A stretch of DNA of 38,059 nucleotides. It comes from JANWLD01 sp036278875 (GTDB lineage: Bacteria; Patescibacteriota; Saccharimonadia; Saccharimonadales; 2-12-FULL-41-12). A program made the position numbers and the translations under genes. Every line of letters starts with the position of its first letter. Within the stretch, counting starts at the first letter, position 1. Below, piece by piece: positions 14,630-22,752 of the stretch. The notes under the pieces are model-generated. The model ran no database searches and was not told the origin of the DNA. It was given only the letters and a program-made list of their open reading frames with translations. Where the stretch lies: positions 1 through 38,059 of the forward strand of contig DASUKF010000017.1 of NCBI GenBank assembly GCA_036278875.1. Reading direction: 5' to 3'.

Positions 14630-15031
14630 TCACGCACCAATCTTATAAAGCACCAGTCTGACAAGCGCCTGGGCTAAAGCTGCCAGTACAAGCCCTATGA
14701 CGGCATACTGTATGTATTCGCGGGCTTTGCCCACTTCCTCGGGGTTGTCACCGGAGGTTACGAACCTCATACCGGACCATATTATGCTGATGACCGCTCC
14801 AAGTCCGACCATTATGGATAATATGTTCACAACTTTGCTAAGTATGCCGTCCGGTCCGTATAGCGGGTTCTGTCCGTTGAGTTTGGTGTCCTGGCAGACG
14901 GTGGAATTGTTCGCTCCCGGCTGGTTGCAGATGTCATCATAAGGGTTTACGGCCGCAGCAGAGGCAGGTAAGGCGGACAGGAAAAGAAGGGTAAAGCTTG
15001 CCGCGAACAGTAATGTGATTTTTTTAATCAT
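14630..15031 (-). CDS. TrbC/VirB2-like pilin family protein (copy 4)
   Basis: The 133-residue product has a signal peptide ending near ASA (about residue 25), a Cys pair (DICNQPG and TVCQDTK), and two helices around SGMRFVTSGDNPEEVGKARE. The second helix QYAVIGLVLAALAQALVRLVL keeps the family YAVIGL motif. Its ATG overlaps the stop of copy 3 as ATGA (15028-15031), so the two are translated together. Confidence 0.85.
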   Translation of the reverse strand: MIKKITLLFAASFTLLFLSALPASAAAVNPYDDICNQPGANNSTVCQDTKLNGQNPLYGPDGILSKVVNILSIMVGLGAVISIIWSGMRFVTSGDNPEEVGKAREYIQYAVIGLVLAALAQALVRLVLYKIGA

Positions 15032-15483
15032 AATTTGCTCAGTACCGTTAGAACTATTGCTTCCGCGCTTATAGATATTATAAGCCCTATCAGGGAAAGT
15101 ACTATCGTCTGTTTGGCCCGCGAGATCTTTTCAGGGTCGGTCGCTACCGTGGCATAGTTGAAGGCGGCTATAGTCAGTGATACCAGCGATACGCCCGCGG
15201 CGATGCCGAATACAACCTTCAGTCCGTTCCTCACCTGCTGGTCGCTGGAATATACCTTGGGCAGAGCCGTAAGACAGTTGCCGGACGGGTTGAAGGCGTT
15301 GGTCTGGTTGGTTTCGCAATTCGTTACCTGGTGGCAAGTTGTCCCTTTGTTTCCCAGCTCGGCGGCGGCGCAGGTATCGAAGCTTTTGTCCGCCGAAGCG
15401 GCCATAGAAACCGAAGGAAAGGCCAAAACCGTAAAAAAGGAGGATAAAACCACTATAGTTATGGCCGCAATTTTAACTTTCAT
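15028..15483 (-). CDS. TrbC/VirB2-like pilin family protein (copy 3)
   Basis: The 151-residue product has a signal peptide (ending SMAA, about residue 29) and a longer outer part with four Cys (DTCAAAELG, TTCHQ, TNCETN, GNCLTAL), twice the usual pair. Two helices follow, around AAFNYATVATDPEKISRAKQ; the loop lost the TSGG motif. ATGA overlaps join it to the genes on both sides. The extra Cys pair points to a different outer surface, perhaps a tip or minor subunit; this is inference. Confidence 0.82.
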   Translation of the reverse strand: MKVKIAAITIVVLSSFFTVLAFPSVSMAASADKSFDTCAAAELGNKGTTCHQVTNCETNQTNAFNPSGNCLTALPKVYSSDQQVRNGLKVVFGIAAGVSLVSLTIAAFNYATVATDPEKISRAKQTIVLSLIGLIISISAEAIVLTVLSKL

Positions 15484-15848
15484 GACTGGGTAAACCTTCC
15501 TGCGATAAAAGTTATCGAAGCCGTAGCTATTACAGCGATTATCAGTCCCGTCAGGGCATCAATAAGGGTGCTTTTGGCACTGGTAACCTTATCGGCGTTG
15601 CCTCGTGACAAGCTGTATTTTATGCCGCCGTAGATTACGAAAGCTACGGCTACAAGAGTAGCGACACGCGTCAGTATCTCTATGGCGGCCAGGCCTATAA
15701 GCCATACGTCGTTCAGCTGGTGCAGCTGCGGCGCGCAGTTATGTCCGACCTTTACGTCCAGGTACTTATACCACGGCGGTATGCCCAGGAAAGACTTGGT
15801 GCAATCGGGATCTGACACGTATCCGAACAATACTAGCAATTGGTTCAT
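15480..15848 (-). CDS. TrbC/VirB2-like two-helix protein without clear signal peptide (copy 2)
   Basis: The 122-residue product begins MNQLLVLFGYVSDPDC and lacks a long cleavable signal. It has the Cys pair (PDCTKS and HNCAPQ), a first helix near residues 52-75 (LIGLAAIEILTRVATLVAVAFVIYG), the loop GGIKYSLSRGNADKVTSAKS and a second helix. It fits the array family by the loop (K-Y-S-x-x-x-G-N-x-x-K-V-x-x-A-K). ATGA overlaps at both ends tie it to the flanking genes. Confidence 0.8.
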   Translation of the reverse strand: MNQLLVLFGYVSDPDCTKSFLGIPPWYKYLDVKVGHNCAPQLHQLNDVWLIGLAAIEILTRVATLVAVAFVIYGGIKYSLSRGNADKVTSAKSTLIDALTGLIIAVIATASITFIAGRFTQS

Positions 15849-16819
15849 TTGAACATTCCTCCGGGGATTAAGAACTGCAGCAGAGAGAAAGCGAAGATAT
15901 AAATCATGAGCCCTATCAGAGCTTCACGGGCGCGGACCTTGGCCTTGTGCGACGACTCCGGGTTTCCTTCCGCCATGCTGTACTGTATGCCGGCCGCTAT
16001 AACAGCCAGCGTTACGACTATACCTACTCCGACGGATGCGAATCTTATGAGGGCGAAAAGCAAGTCCTGGATGGGCCCCAGCCCGGCGGGGCCGCTCGTT
16101 CCCAGACAGCCGAAATCAAACTTGGTCTTATAATTGTCGCTGTCGTCCGGCAGGTTGCCGCACTGGTGGGTACCGTTCACGTCGCCCGGAGCTTTGTCGT
16201 CAGGCTTCTTATCTTTTTTCGGTTTCTTATCTTTATCCTTGCTGGTATATTTTTCTATCTTTTGTTTTTTACAAGCCACTATGGAAACGTGGTTTATGGG
16301 GCCCGTCAGTTTGTCGCAATTCCGATATGCCTGTTTGCAAGCATTAACATCATCTTTGCTCCCCGCCTTATTGCACTCGCTTATCGGCGGAGCGCCGTCA
16401 TCCGTTGGACCGTTTACAGGGGTAGTTCCTGGATTTTTCGGTTTTTTGTTTCCATCGTCGCCTTTGGATCGATTTAGAATAAGTATACCGTCGCCCATGC
16501 CCGCGCGGTAAGCAATGCAGGTAAAATCAGTCGGGGCATTTGCGCAGATGCTTTCTGCCTGCGAAAGCGCGTATTGTTTGCCGCTGAAATACACGTCTGC
16601 AGCCCCCTGTTTATAAGAATTCTCGCACTGGGTTGCATATTGCCTGTCTGAACCGCTTAGATTTTTACAGGCATTATCCGGCAGCTGGCTGACATATTTG
16701 CTATAGCTAATCTTGGCCTCCACCTTAGAAGAGGTAAAAAAAGCGGTCAAGCCGCATATCATCAATGCCGCAAGAAGCGATACGGATAGTGTGCCAGCTT
16801 TAAAGTGTTTTATTTTCAT
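15845..16819 (-). CDS. Secreted Cys-rich protein with C-terminal TrbC/VirB2-like two-helix module (copy 1)
   Basis: Read from ATG 16819 the product has 324 residues; an in-frame ATG at 16870 would add 17 residues before the signal peptide and is less likely. The signal peptide (about 1-35, ending KVEA) precedes an outer region of about 190 residues with many Cys (ACKNL, QCENSY, SICANA, FTCIAY, SECNKAG, ACKQAY, NCDKLT, ACKKQK) and a very Lys/Asp-rich linker (KDKDKKPKKDKKPDDKAPGD). The C-terminal 90 residues hold two helices around AAGIQYSMAEGNPESSHKAK, as in the small copies. It looks like a pilin-like anchor carrying an added outer domain. The stop overlaps the next ATG as ATGA. Confidence 0.8.
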   Translation of the reverse strand: MKIKHFKAGTLSVSLLAALMICGLTAFFTSSKVEAKISYSKYVSQLPDNACKNLSGSDRQYATQCENSYKQGAADVYFSGKQYALSQAESICANAPTDFTCIAYRAGMGDGILILNRSKGDDGNKKPKNPGTTPVNGPTDDGAPPISECNKAGSKDDVNACKQAYRNCDKLTGPINHVSIVACKKQKIEKYTSKDKDKKPKKDKKPDDKAPGDVNGTHQCGNLPDDSDNYKTKFDFGCLGTSGPAGLGPIQDLLFALIRFASVGVGIVVTLAVIAAGIQYSMAEGNPESSHKAKVRAREALIGLMIYIFAFSLLQFLIPGGMFK

Positions 16820-16875
16820 TTTATCTATAGTTATTTTCCGATAATTTAAAGGTTTAGGCAAATCATACATTAAAG

Positions 16876-17424
16876 TTACTGCGCATTATCCAGGCCGCTT
16901 AAAGCCGAGGCCAGGTCGCCCTGGCAGTTAAAGTCATACGGATACAGGAACACGGTGCCGACCGCTTCTGAAAAACTTGAGGTATTGTCAAAATCACAGG
17001 TCATTTTCTTGCCCGCAAGTTCCGGCAGATATTTATTCGCCAGATATTCTGTCTCCGTAGTACAGCCAACGTCGGCAGGGCCTATTATTCTGTACTTAAT
17101 TTTGCTGACTTCTCCCGAATTAAATGTATATTCCGCAGGCAGGCACTGCGCGAAATTCTGCTCCAGACATGATTTGTCCTGGCACATCGTCGTAGCCCGG
17201 CTCTGCTGCTGGTTATCTTGTCCTGATTTATTTTTACCGGTTAACAGCACCGCGGCCAGTATAATTATCAGGATTATGAAGACGCCCGCTATACCGATGA
17301 TGATAAATTTGCGTCTGTTTTTGGGTGGGCCGTTATCCGGACCCAGATACTGCTGATAATCGTATTTGTTTTCGCCGGCAGGCTCCTGCTGGATTCCCGG
17401 GCCGTTCTGCGGGGTATCATCCAT
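16876..17424 (-). CDS. Single-pass membrane protein heading the pilin-like operon
   Basis: The 182-residue product has a polar cytoplasmic N-terminus (about residues 1-38, with QQYLGPDNGPPKNRR), one transmembrane helix (about 39-62) and an outer domain of about 115 residues with Cys at TTMCQDKSCLEQ, AQCLPAEY, VGCTTE, MTCDFD and FNCQGD. I recognise no family. It is the first gene of the leftward operon, six bases or less from the next frame, so it is probably part of the same surface apparatus. Confidence 0.75.
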   Translation of the reverse strand: MDDTPQNGPGIQQEPAGENKYDYQQYLGPDNGPPKNRRKFIIIGIAGVFIILIIILAAVLLTGKNKSGQDNQQQSRATTMCQDKSCLEQNFAQCLPAEYTFNSGEVSKIKYRIIGPADVGCTTETEYLANKYLPELAGKKMTCDFDNTSSFSEAVGTVFLYPYDFNCQGDLASALSGLDNAQ

Positions 17425-17482
17425 AACCTAAAGCTTAATCTTTTTTAGACTTTGGCACAATCCCGGACAGTATGAATGATTG

Positions 17483-17613
17483 TCGACTTTTAAACGTAAG
17501 TGTTTTATATTAATTAAAGAAGAGTGAATCTCTTATTAAAGAGTATCTATTCCAAATAAAGAAATGGGTAAAAAAATAATAAAAACCGGTTCAAATAAAG
17601 AAGGCTTGGCTGA
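17483..17613 (+). promoter_or_regulatory. Candidate promoter and structured leader of the rightward T4SS operon
   Basis: TCGACT (17483-17488), 17 bases, TATATT (17506-17511) is the best promoter in the 189-bp divergent gap. Just after it, AAGAG (17520-17524), CTCTT (17530-17534) and AAGAG (17539-17543) allow two mutually exclusive hairpins. An 11-base direct repeat CAAATAAAGAA occurs at 17553-17563 and 17591-17601. A weak GAAGG ribosome site precedes ATG 17614. Confidence 0.4.
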
Positions 17614-18648
17614 ATGAAGCGCATATTGTGTTCACTTTTTATTCTGGCACTGATTGCCCAGTTAACGGCCGGTATACTCCGGCCGCAACAAGCTGCCGCT
17701 GAAGTACCGGGAACCGATGTTAACTTTTTGTACTTGGTGGGAGAGCACTGCCATGACCTGAAGGATATTAGCCACGACTTCTCGGAGGTTAAAAGCCATA
17801 TGGGCTATGGATCCCGATGCCATAACGATGACGAAGGGTTCACGAATACTAACCCGACTAAAGAGTTTGGCGGGAAAGAGCCGGGCTGGGAGGAAGCCCT
17901 GAAATCGTCACTCGGCTGTAGCGGCAACATGTTTTACCAGTTCTCATTCAAGGACCCTAATGATTCAAGCTCTACTAATGAAGAACGCTGGTATACACAC
18001 GTCGGTACATACAAGGACTGCTACAACAAAGCCCAGAACATGTTTAACAACATGACCAACACTAATGGCCAATGCGCGCTTGCGGTGGATGGATCTGAAC
18101 ACTATCAAAACTGTCAGGCTGACATGCAAAATCTACATCTTGCGCTTGGATGTAGTAATCACATGGTAAGACTATCAGACCAAACAGATACAAACGGCAA
18201 CCCCTACCACACCGTAGACCCTAACGACCCTAACGTCAAAGACTGCCAAAAACGCATCGATTCCGTTGGAAATACGAAACTTTACGTCCCTGTCCCCGGA
18301 CCAAACGTCCAAAGTAAAAAAATGGACAAGCCGATTAGCGATCCTTCTATAACAGCTGACACAGCGGATCCTGATGCGGCAGGGGATGATTCAGGCCTAA
18401 CCTGTGGTGGCGGATTGTCGCTCGGCTGGATAATCTGCGGCATGACGGAAGTCGTAGGGAATTTCGGCGAAAAAATATTCAGCGGATTTATCCAGCCGAT
18501 GATGGAAAATACCCCCCTGAGCGTTGACCCGAGCGATCCGTTTTACAAATCCTGGCAGGGCTTCCGCCTGATTGGCAACATTCTGCTTATCGGTTCGATG
18601 CTGGCGATAGTATACTCTCAGGCCCGGGGCGGAGGAGGCGGACAATGA
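17614..18648 (+). CDS. Cys-rich exported protein with C-terminal membrane helices, T4SS-associated
   Basis: The 344-residue product has a signal peptide (residues 1-31, ending AAAE) and an outer region of about 230 residues rich in Cys, His and Asn (EHCHDL, SRCHND, LGCSGN, KDCYNK, GQCALA, QNCQAD, LGCSNHM, KDCQKR). After an acidic linker, a segment LTCGGGLSLGWIICGMTEVV and a final helix NILLIGSMLAIVYSQ end in a Gly-rich tail. The layout recalls the N-terminal part of large VirB6/TrbL proteins, whose remaining helices would be the next gene, joined by an ATGA overlap (18645-18648). No enzyme motif is seen. Assignment to the secretion channel rests on context. Confidence 0.72.
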   Translation: MKRILCSLFILALIAQLTAGILRPQQAAAEVPGTDVNFLYLVGEHCHDLKDISHDFSEVKSHMGYGSRCHNDDEGFTNTNPTKEFGGKEPGWEEALKSSLGCSGNMFYQFSFKDPNDSSSTNEERWYTHVGTYKDCYNKAQNMFNNMTNTNGQCALAVDGSEHYQNCQADMQNLHLALGCSNHMVRLSDQTDTNGNPYHTVDPNDPNVKDCQKRIDSVGNTKLYVPVPGPNVQSKKMDKPISDPSITADTADPDAAGDDSGLTCGGGLSLGWIICGMTEVVGNFGEKIFSGFIQPMMENTPLSVDPSDPFYKSWQGFRLIGNILLIGSMLAIVYSQARGGGGGQ

Positions 18649-20717
18649 ACCTTGACGCCTATACCGTACGCAAGATAGTGCCCCGCCTGTTCTTTGCCGT
18701 GGTCGGCGTGAATCTTTCCATATATCTGTGCGTCGCGGCCGTTGATATAACTTCGGTCGTTGGGCACGGTGTGACTTACCTGATAAGGGCTCCTTTCGAT
18801 GCCGCAGGCACCCTTCATACTTCTGTCGACTCAGGTGCCGCTTTAAGCACGACACCGCTTTTTGCCGTCGGTATTTTCGCAGCTATAGCTACGCTGAAAG
18901 GTGCGGATGGCGCTATTCTTTCTACGATCTGGTTTCTTCTGCTGCCCGTTTTTATACTTGTCCTGACTACGCTTATAACGCTTGCCATCAGGCAGGCCCT
19001 GGTGGTCCTTCTGACGCTGGTATCTCCGGTAGCGATAGTCCTGGCTGTCCTGCCCGGTACCGAAAAATACTTCAAACAATGGTGGGACTTGTTCCTAAAA
19101 ACATTGATTGTATATCCCATAATCGCCGCTATATTCGCGGTATCGGATGTCCTATCGGCTATTAGTTTCAAGGGGTCTTTCGATCCCAATAAAATAACAG
19201 CCGCTACGGATGTTATAAGCGGGATATTATATGCATTCATGCCGCTGGCGATGATACCCTTCGTCTTCAGAATGTCCGGAGGAGTGTTGGGCGGATTCTT
19301 TAACGCGACTCAGGCTATGCGCAGTGCCGTAAACCGCTACAGCATGGGCGGGTTGCAAAAGAATTTCACCGAAGGACTCAACACTTTGCAGTCCGCAGGA
19401 TGGTTCCGCAATCCGAGAAGCAGGGGAACGGGTGAGTATGAAAAAGATCCCAATGCCGAGGATGGTTTCGCGAGAGACGAAGACGGTAATAAAATTGAAA
19501 AACGCGAGTACTTCGGCTTAAGGCACAAGGCGAACCTGGCTATGGCCGGGCTGACCAATGTGCATGAAATGAGCCCCGGCAGGCCCATCAGAAGCCTGCA
19601 GGATGCGACTCAGCGGGCTATGGCCAAGAAGGCCCAGCAGATACGCGAGAGTGACCGCGGCAAGATGCTGGCCGGGTTTGATGACGAACTGTACGCCGCC
19701 ATTCATTCTGACGGGACGAAGGCCGGCATTCAGAGAGCTTTGATGGACAGGGCGGCTAAGCGGTTTGACCACACTGCGCCGAACCTGACTGACGCCGAAA
19801 GGACCAAGCGCAAGAAAGATTTGGCCGCCGCGACCAGCATGATACAGGAATTCAACAAGGCCGGCGGCGGCATGGCCGGACGGGCGGCGGCAGCGGTAGA
19901 GCTGCACGGTATATCAACATCTTATGATACCCAGTTCAAAAGAAAGAACCCTGAGACCGGCGAAGTTATGAACGAGCCGTGGATAGACGGCAGGCATGCT
20001 AAAGAAGATAAAAGCGACCAGGTCTACAAAAGGTCGGAAAGACAGATGCAGGAAACCATCTTTGCCGCTTCCGGCGGTATGCGCGGTCTTGGCAACTGGA
20101 TAACGGCCGAGTCTATAAAGGGGGCCAAACAGGCCGCGCGCTATGACCTGGCCGCCAGCGCGTCCGCCGTGGTCATGTACCAGGAAGCCATGCGTTCCGG
20201 CGACAAAAAAGCCGTAGATGCCATGGAAGAATATTATGACAAGATGATGGTCGAGCGGGTCACCCCGGCACAGATGCTTCAGGGCCACCCGCGTGCCGCC
20301 AAAGAGATGTCAATAGCATGGTCCGGCCATATTGACGAACTGGCGGATAAGCTTAATCAAGCTGCACAAAGTAACGACGCGGAAAGCATCGAAAAAGCCC
20401 AGGAAGCATTGATGAAAGGCATAGGCGATATAGCGGGTATCCAGGACGTGCTTGGCAGCGCCGGTAAGGAATCTGTAGATGCATTCGATGACGGCCTGAT
20501 GTCCAAGAAGCTTACCGTAGCCCTGCCACATGTTAATGGCGAAGCGCAGACCGTGGAAGCCATACTCGATGCCGTCAGGAACGATCCTATAGTTTCGCAA
20601 AGGCGTCATGAATACCGCAGGCAAGCCGGACTTGATGCTGAAGCCGCGGCTCTTGCCGACCAGAGTGTCCACCATGATATAGATCCACCGAGCATGGGTA
20701 TACCTAATGCTATTTGA
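18645..20717 (+). CDS. VirB6/TrbL-like polytopic channel protein
   Basis: The 690-residue product has about six transmembrane helices within residues 1-230, including the block RQALVVLLTLVSPVAIVLAV, then GTEKYFKQWWDLFLKTLI, then more helices; the W-W pair after a P-x-A region is typical of VirB6/TrbL inner-membrane components. Residues about 240-690 are a hydrophilic, Ala/Lys/Glu-rich, mostly helical cytoplasmic part (for example MIQEFNKAGGGMAGRAAAAVE) of unknown fold. VirB6 proteins form the membrane pore for the substrate and contact VirB4. The start overlaps the preceding stop, indicating coupled translation with its Cys-rich partner. Confidence 0.78.
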   Translation: MNLDAYTVRKIVPRLFFAVVGVNLSIYLCVAAVDITSVVGHGVTYLIRAPFDAAGTLHTSVDSGAALSTTPLFAVGIFAAIATLKGADGAILSTIWFLLLPVFILVLTTLITLAIRQALVVLLTLVSPVAIVLAVLPGTEKYFKQWWDLFLKTLIVYPIIAAIFAVSDVLSAISFKGSFDPNKITAATDVISGILYAFMPLAMIPFVFRMSGGVLGGFFNATQAMRSAVNRYSMGGLQKNFTEGLNTLQSAGWFRNPRSRGTGEYEKDPNAEDGFARDEDGNKIEKREYFGLRHKANLAMAGLTNVHEMSPGRPIRSLQDATQRAMAKKAQQIRESDRGKMLAGFDDELYAAIHSDGTKAGIQRALMDRAAKRFDHTAPNLTDAERTKRKKDLAAATSMIQEFNKAGGGMAGRAAAAVELHGISTSYDTQFKRKNPETGEVMNEPWIDGRHAKEDKSDQVYKRSERQMQETIFAASGGMRGLGNWITAESIKGAKQAARYDLAASASAVVMYQEAMRSGDKKAVDAMEEYYDKMMVERVTPAQMLQGHPRAAKEMSIAWSGHIDELADKLNQAAQSNDAESIEKAQEALMKGIGDIAGIQDVLGSAGKESVDAFDDGLMSKKLTVALPHVNGEAQTVEAILDAVRNDPIVSQRRHEYRRQAGLDAEAAALADQSVHHDIDPPSMGIPNAI

Positions 20718-20773
20718 TGATAAGCTAGCTCGCGGTATAACAATAAGGGGTATTTAACGAAATTTAACTAAAG

Positions 20774-21835
20774 ATGGCAACATATAAAGTAATCCAGGAC
20801 ATAGAAGCAGAGGACAAGTTCGTCGGACCGCTTACGCTCAAGCAGTTCGTCTTTGCCATGTTCGGCGCCCTGTTCGGCTATTTGTCCTTCTATATGCTCA
20901 CCCGCGGCCTGTCCTGGGCGCTGGTCATAACCTTGCCGCCCATGTTCTTCGGTTTCTTCATGGCAGTTCCATGGAGCAGCGAACAGCCTACTGACCTTTG
21001 GGTGCTGGCCAAGATACGGTTCCGGATGAAGCCTCAGAAACGTATCTGGGACCAGGCGGGCATACAGGACCTGGTGACTATAACCGCCCCGAAAAAAGAG
21101 GACAAACCCCGCACCAAGAATTTCTCGGAAACCGAAGTAAGAAGCAGGTTGAAGGCCCTGGCCGAAACTATCGACAGCCGCGGCTGGATAATCAAGACCG
21201 GCCCTATGCAGGAATACGCCGGCACGGGCCAGGATGACGACCGTCTGGTCAATCCGGAGCTTCTGCCGTCGCAGAGCGCTGCCAGCGAGGCGGTCATACC
21301 CGACATGATGGATGAAGGCAATGATTTGGACAGCATGATTCTTGAACATGACCAGGCCAGGAAAGCCGAGATTTATGAAAAAATGGATCAAGCTCGTTAC
21401 GGCGCGCCTTTAGAGCCTGGCCAAACCGAAGAACCGACGGTCCTGCCGCCTAGTTCCGCCCCCGCCACATACGACGAAAAGCAACTTAGCGATACGCTCA
21501 GGGCAAAGCGCTCCGAAAGCAATGTCGCGACGGAGAACATGCACACTATATCTTCTACTCCGGCAGTTTCCGGGCCTGCCGATGATACGGCCCAAGACGA
21601 CGCTGCGGACGATGTTCCGGCGACCAGGGCGGCTCAGACAGACGCTCCGGATGAGTCGACGGAACCGGAAACAACAGAGGTGGAAAAAGCACAAGCGTCT
21701 ATGACAGAACCCCTTAGCCCTGATATAATAGGGCTGGCCGGGAATAATGACTGGAATGTGTCTACTATTGCCCGGCATGCCGGCGGCAAAGATGCCGAGA
21801 ATGAACCCCAGGAAGTTGTCATAAATCTTCACTAG
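20774..21835 (+). CDS. PrgI-family T4SS protein with long acidic tail
   Basis: The 353-residue product begins with the PrgI signature: YKVIQDIEAEDKFVGPLTLKQF, two close transmembrane helices (about residues 27-65), then PTDLWVLAKIRFRMKPQKRIWD. PrgI proteins are VirB3-like partners of VirB4 in Gram-positive-type secretion systems. Residues about 110-353 are an acidic, low-complexity tail (many Asp, Glu, Pro, Thr), much longer than the usual 100-150 residue protein, ending in HAGGKDAENEPQEVVINLH. No Shine-Dalgarno is visible. Its position before the TraC-like and VirB4 genes fits the family order. Confidence 0.88.
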   Translation: MATYKVIQDIEAEDKFVGPLTLKQFVFAMFGALFGYLSFYMLTRGLSWALVITLPPMFFGFFMAVPWSSEQPTDLWVLAKIRFRMKPQKRIWDQAGIQDLVTITAPKKEDKPRTKNFSETEVRSRLKALAETIDSRGWIIKTGPMQEYAGTGQDDDRLVNPELLPSQSAASEAVIPDMMDEGNDLDSMILEHDQARKAEIYEKMDQARYGAPLEPGQTEEPTVLPPSSAPATYDEKQLSDTLRAKRSESNVATENMHTISSTPAVSGPADDTAQDDAADDVPATRAAQTDAPDESTEPETTEVEKAQASMTEPLSPDIIGLAGNNDWNVSTIARHAGGKDAENEPQEVVINLH

Positions 21836-21873
21836 GATTCAGATAAACACAAAAGTATAAGCGGTGGTGAAAA

Positions 21874-22752
21874 GTGAATCCAGCACAACAAAATAATCCC
21901 CAGCCTGACATAAACCTCCTTAACCCCGTGCACGGGAATATGCCTCAGGCTGAAGCGCAGCCGGCGGCACAGGCGCCAGCTCAGACCAAGCCGCAGAAAG
22001 AACCTAAAGCCAAACCTGCGGTCAATCCTAACAGCACCCAGAACACACTGCAGATAGCGGAGATACGCGACGGGATAGTAATAATGAACGACGGTTCTTT
22101 CAGGGCTGTTGCTATGTTCAAGTCAATCAACTTCGATCTGATGAGTCCGGCTGAACGCGAGTCGGTAGAATACGCATACCAGAGTTTTTTAAACTCGCTT
22201 TATTTTCCCGTCCAGATATTCGTCAGATCCGAGAGGATAGATATGCAGCCTTATCTGGAAAAACTCCAAAAGATTCAAACGGAGCACGACAACATGCTCT
22301 TAGCGGTGCTCATGGCCAATTATATTGACTATATCGATCAGTTATCGGCGCAGACGAACATAATGGACAAACATTTTTACGTGGTTATCCCTTTCCTGCC
22401 CAGCGAGTCGAAGGAAAAAGCGCTGACTTCCAGCAAGAATATCCTTGACGGCATTATTGGTATCTTCAGTCGCAGCTCAACGCACCTTGTGATAAATGAA
22501 ACCAAACTGGCCGAAGCCAAGACGGAGCTCCGCAACAGGGTACAGTTGGTGCTGAACGGCCTGAACGATTGCGGCGTTAAAGGTCTGCCTTTGGATACCC
22601 AGGAGCTTATAGAGCTGTATTACGACGCATATAACCCGGATACCGCTACGCGTCAGCATTTGAAGAATTTCGATGACTTGACCGTACCCGTAGTGACGAA
22701 AGGTGAAGGTCAGGCACCGCAGCCCGATTTGGAAAAGGAGCTGGAGGTCTAA
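21874..22752 (+). CDS. TraC-like T4SS protein (VirB4 N-domain relative)
   Basis: The 292-residue product starts at GTG 21874, preceded by GGTGGTGA. After a Pro/Gln/Ala-rich stretch (1-65), the core LQIAEIRDGIVIMNDGSFRAV, SPAERESVEYAYQSFLNSL, FPVQIFVRSERIDMQPYLE and HFYVVIPFLPSE matches the TraC-like domain at the N-terminus of conjugative VirB4/TraC ATPases. No Walker motifs are present, so it is a non-ATPase partner. The stop overlaps the VirB4 ATG (TAATG), so the two are probably made in equal amounts and act together. Confidence 0.85.
   Translation: MNPAQQNNPQPDINLLNPVHGNMPQAEAQPAAQAPAQTKPQKEPKAKPAVNPNSTQNTLQIAEIRDGIVIMNDGSFRAVAMFKSINFDLMSPAERESVEYAYQSFLNSLYFPVQIFVRSERIDMQPYLEKLQKIQTEHDNMLLAVLMANYIDYIDQLSAQTNIMDKHFYVVIPFLPSESKEKALTSSKNILDGIIGIFSRSSTHLVINETKLAEAKTELRNRVQLVLNGLNDCGVKGLPLDTQELIELYYDAYNPDTATRQHLKNFDDLTVPVVTKGEGQAPQPDLEKELEV

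Noticed and set aside
18397..18855. 152-codon minus-strand frame over the VirB6-like junction
   Set aside because: Arg/Gln-rich nonsense composition, opposite two overlapping real genes.
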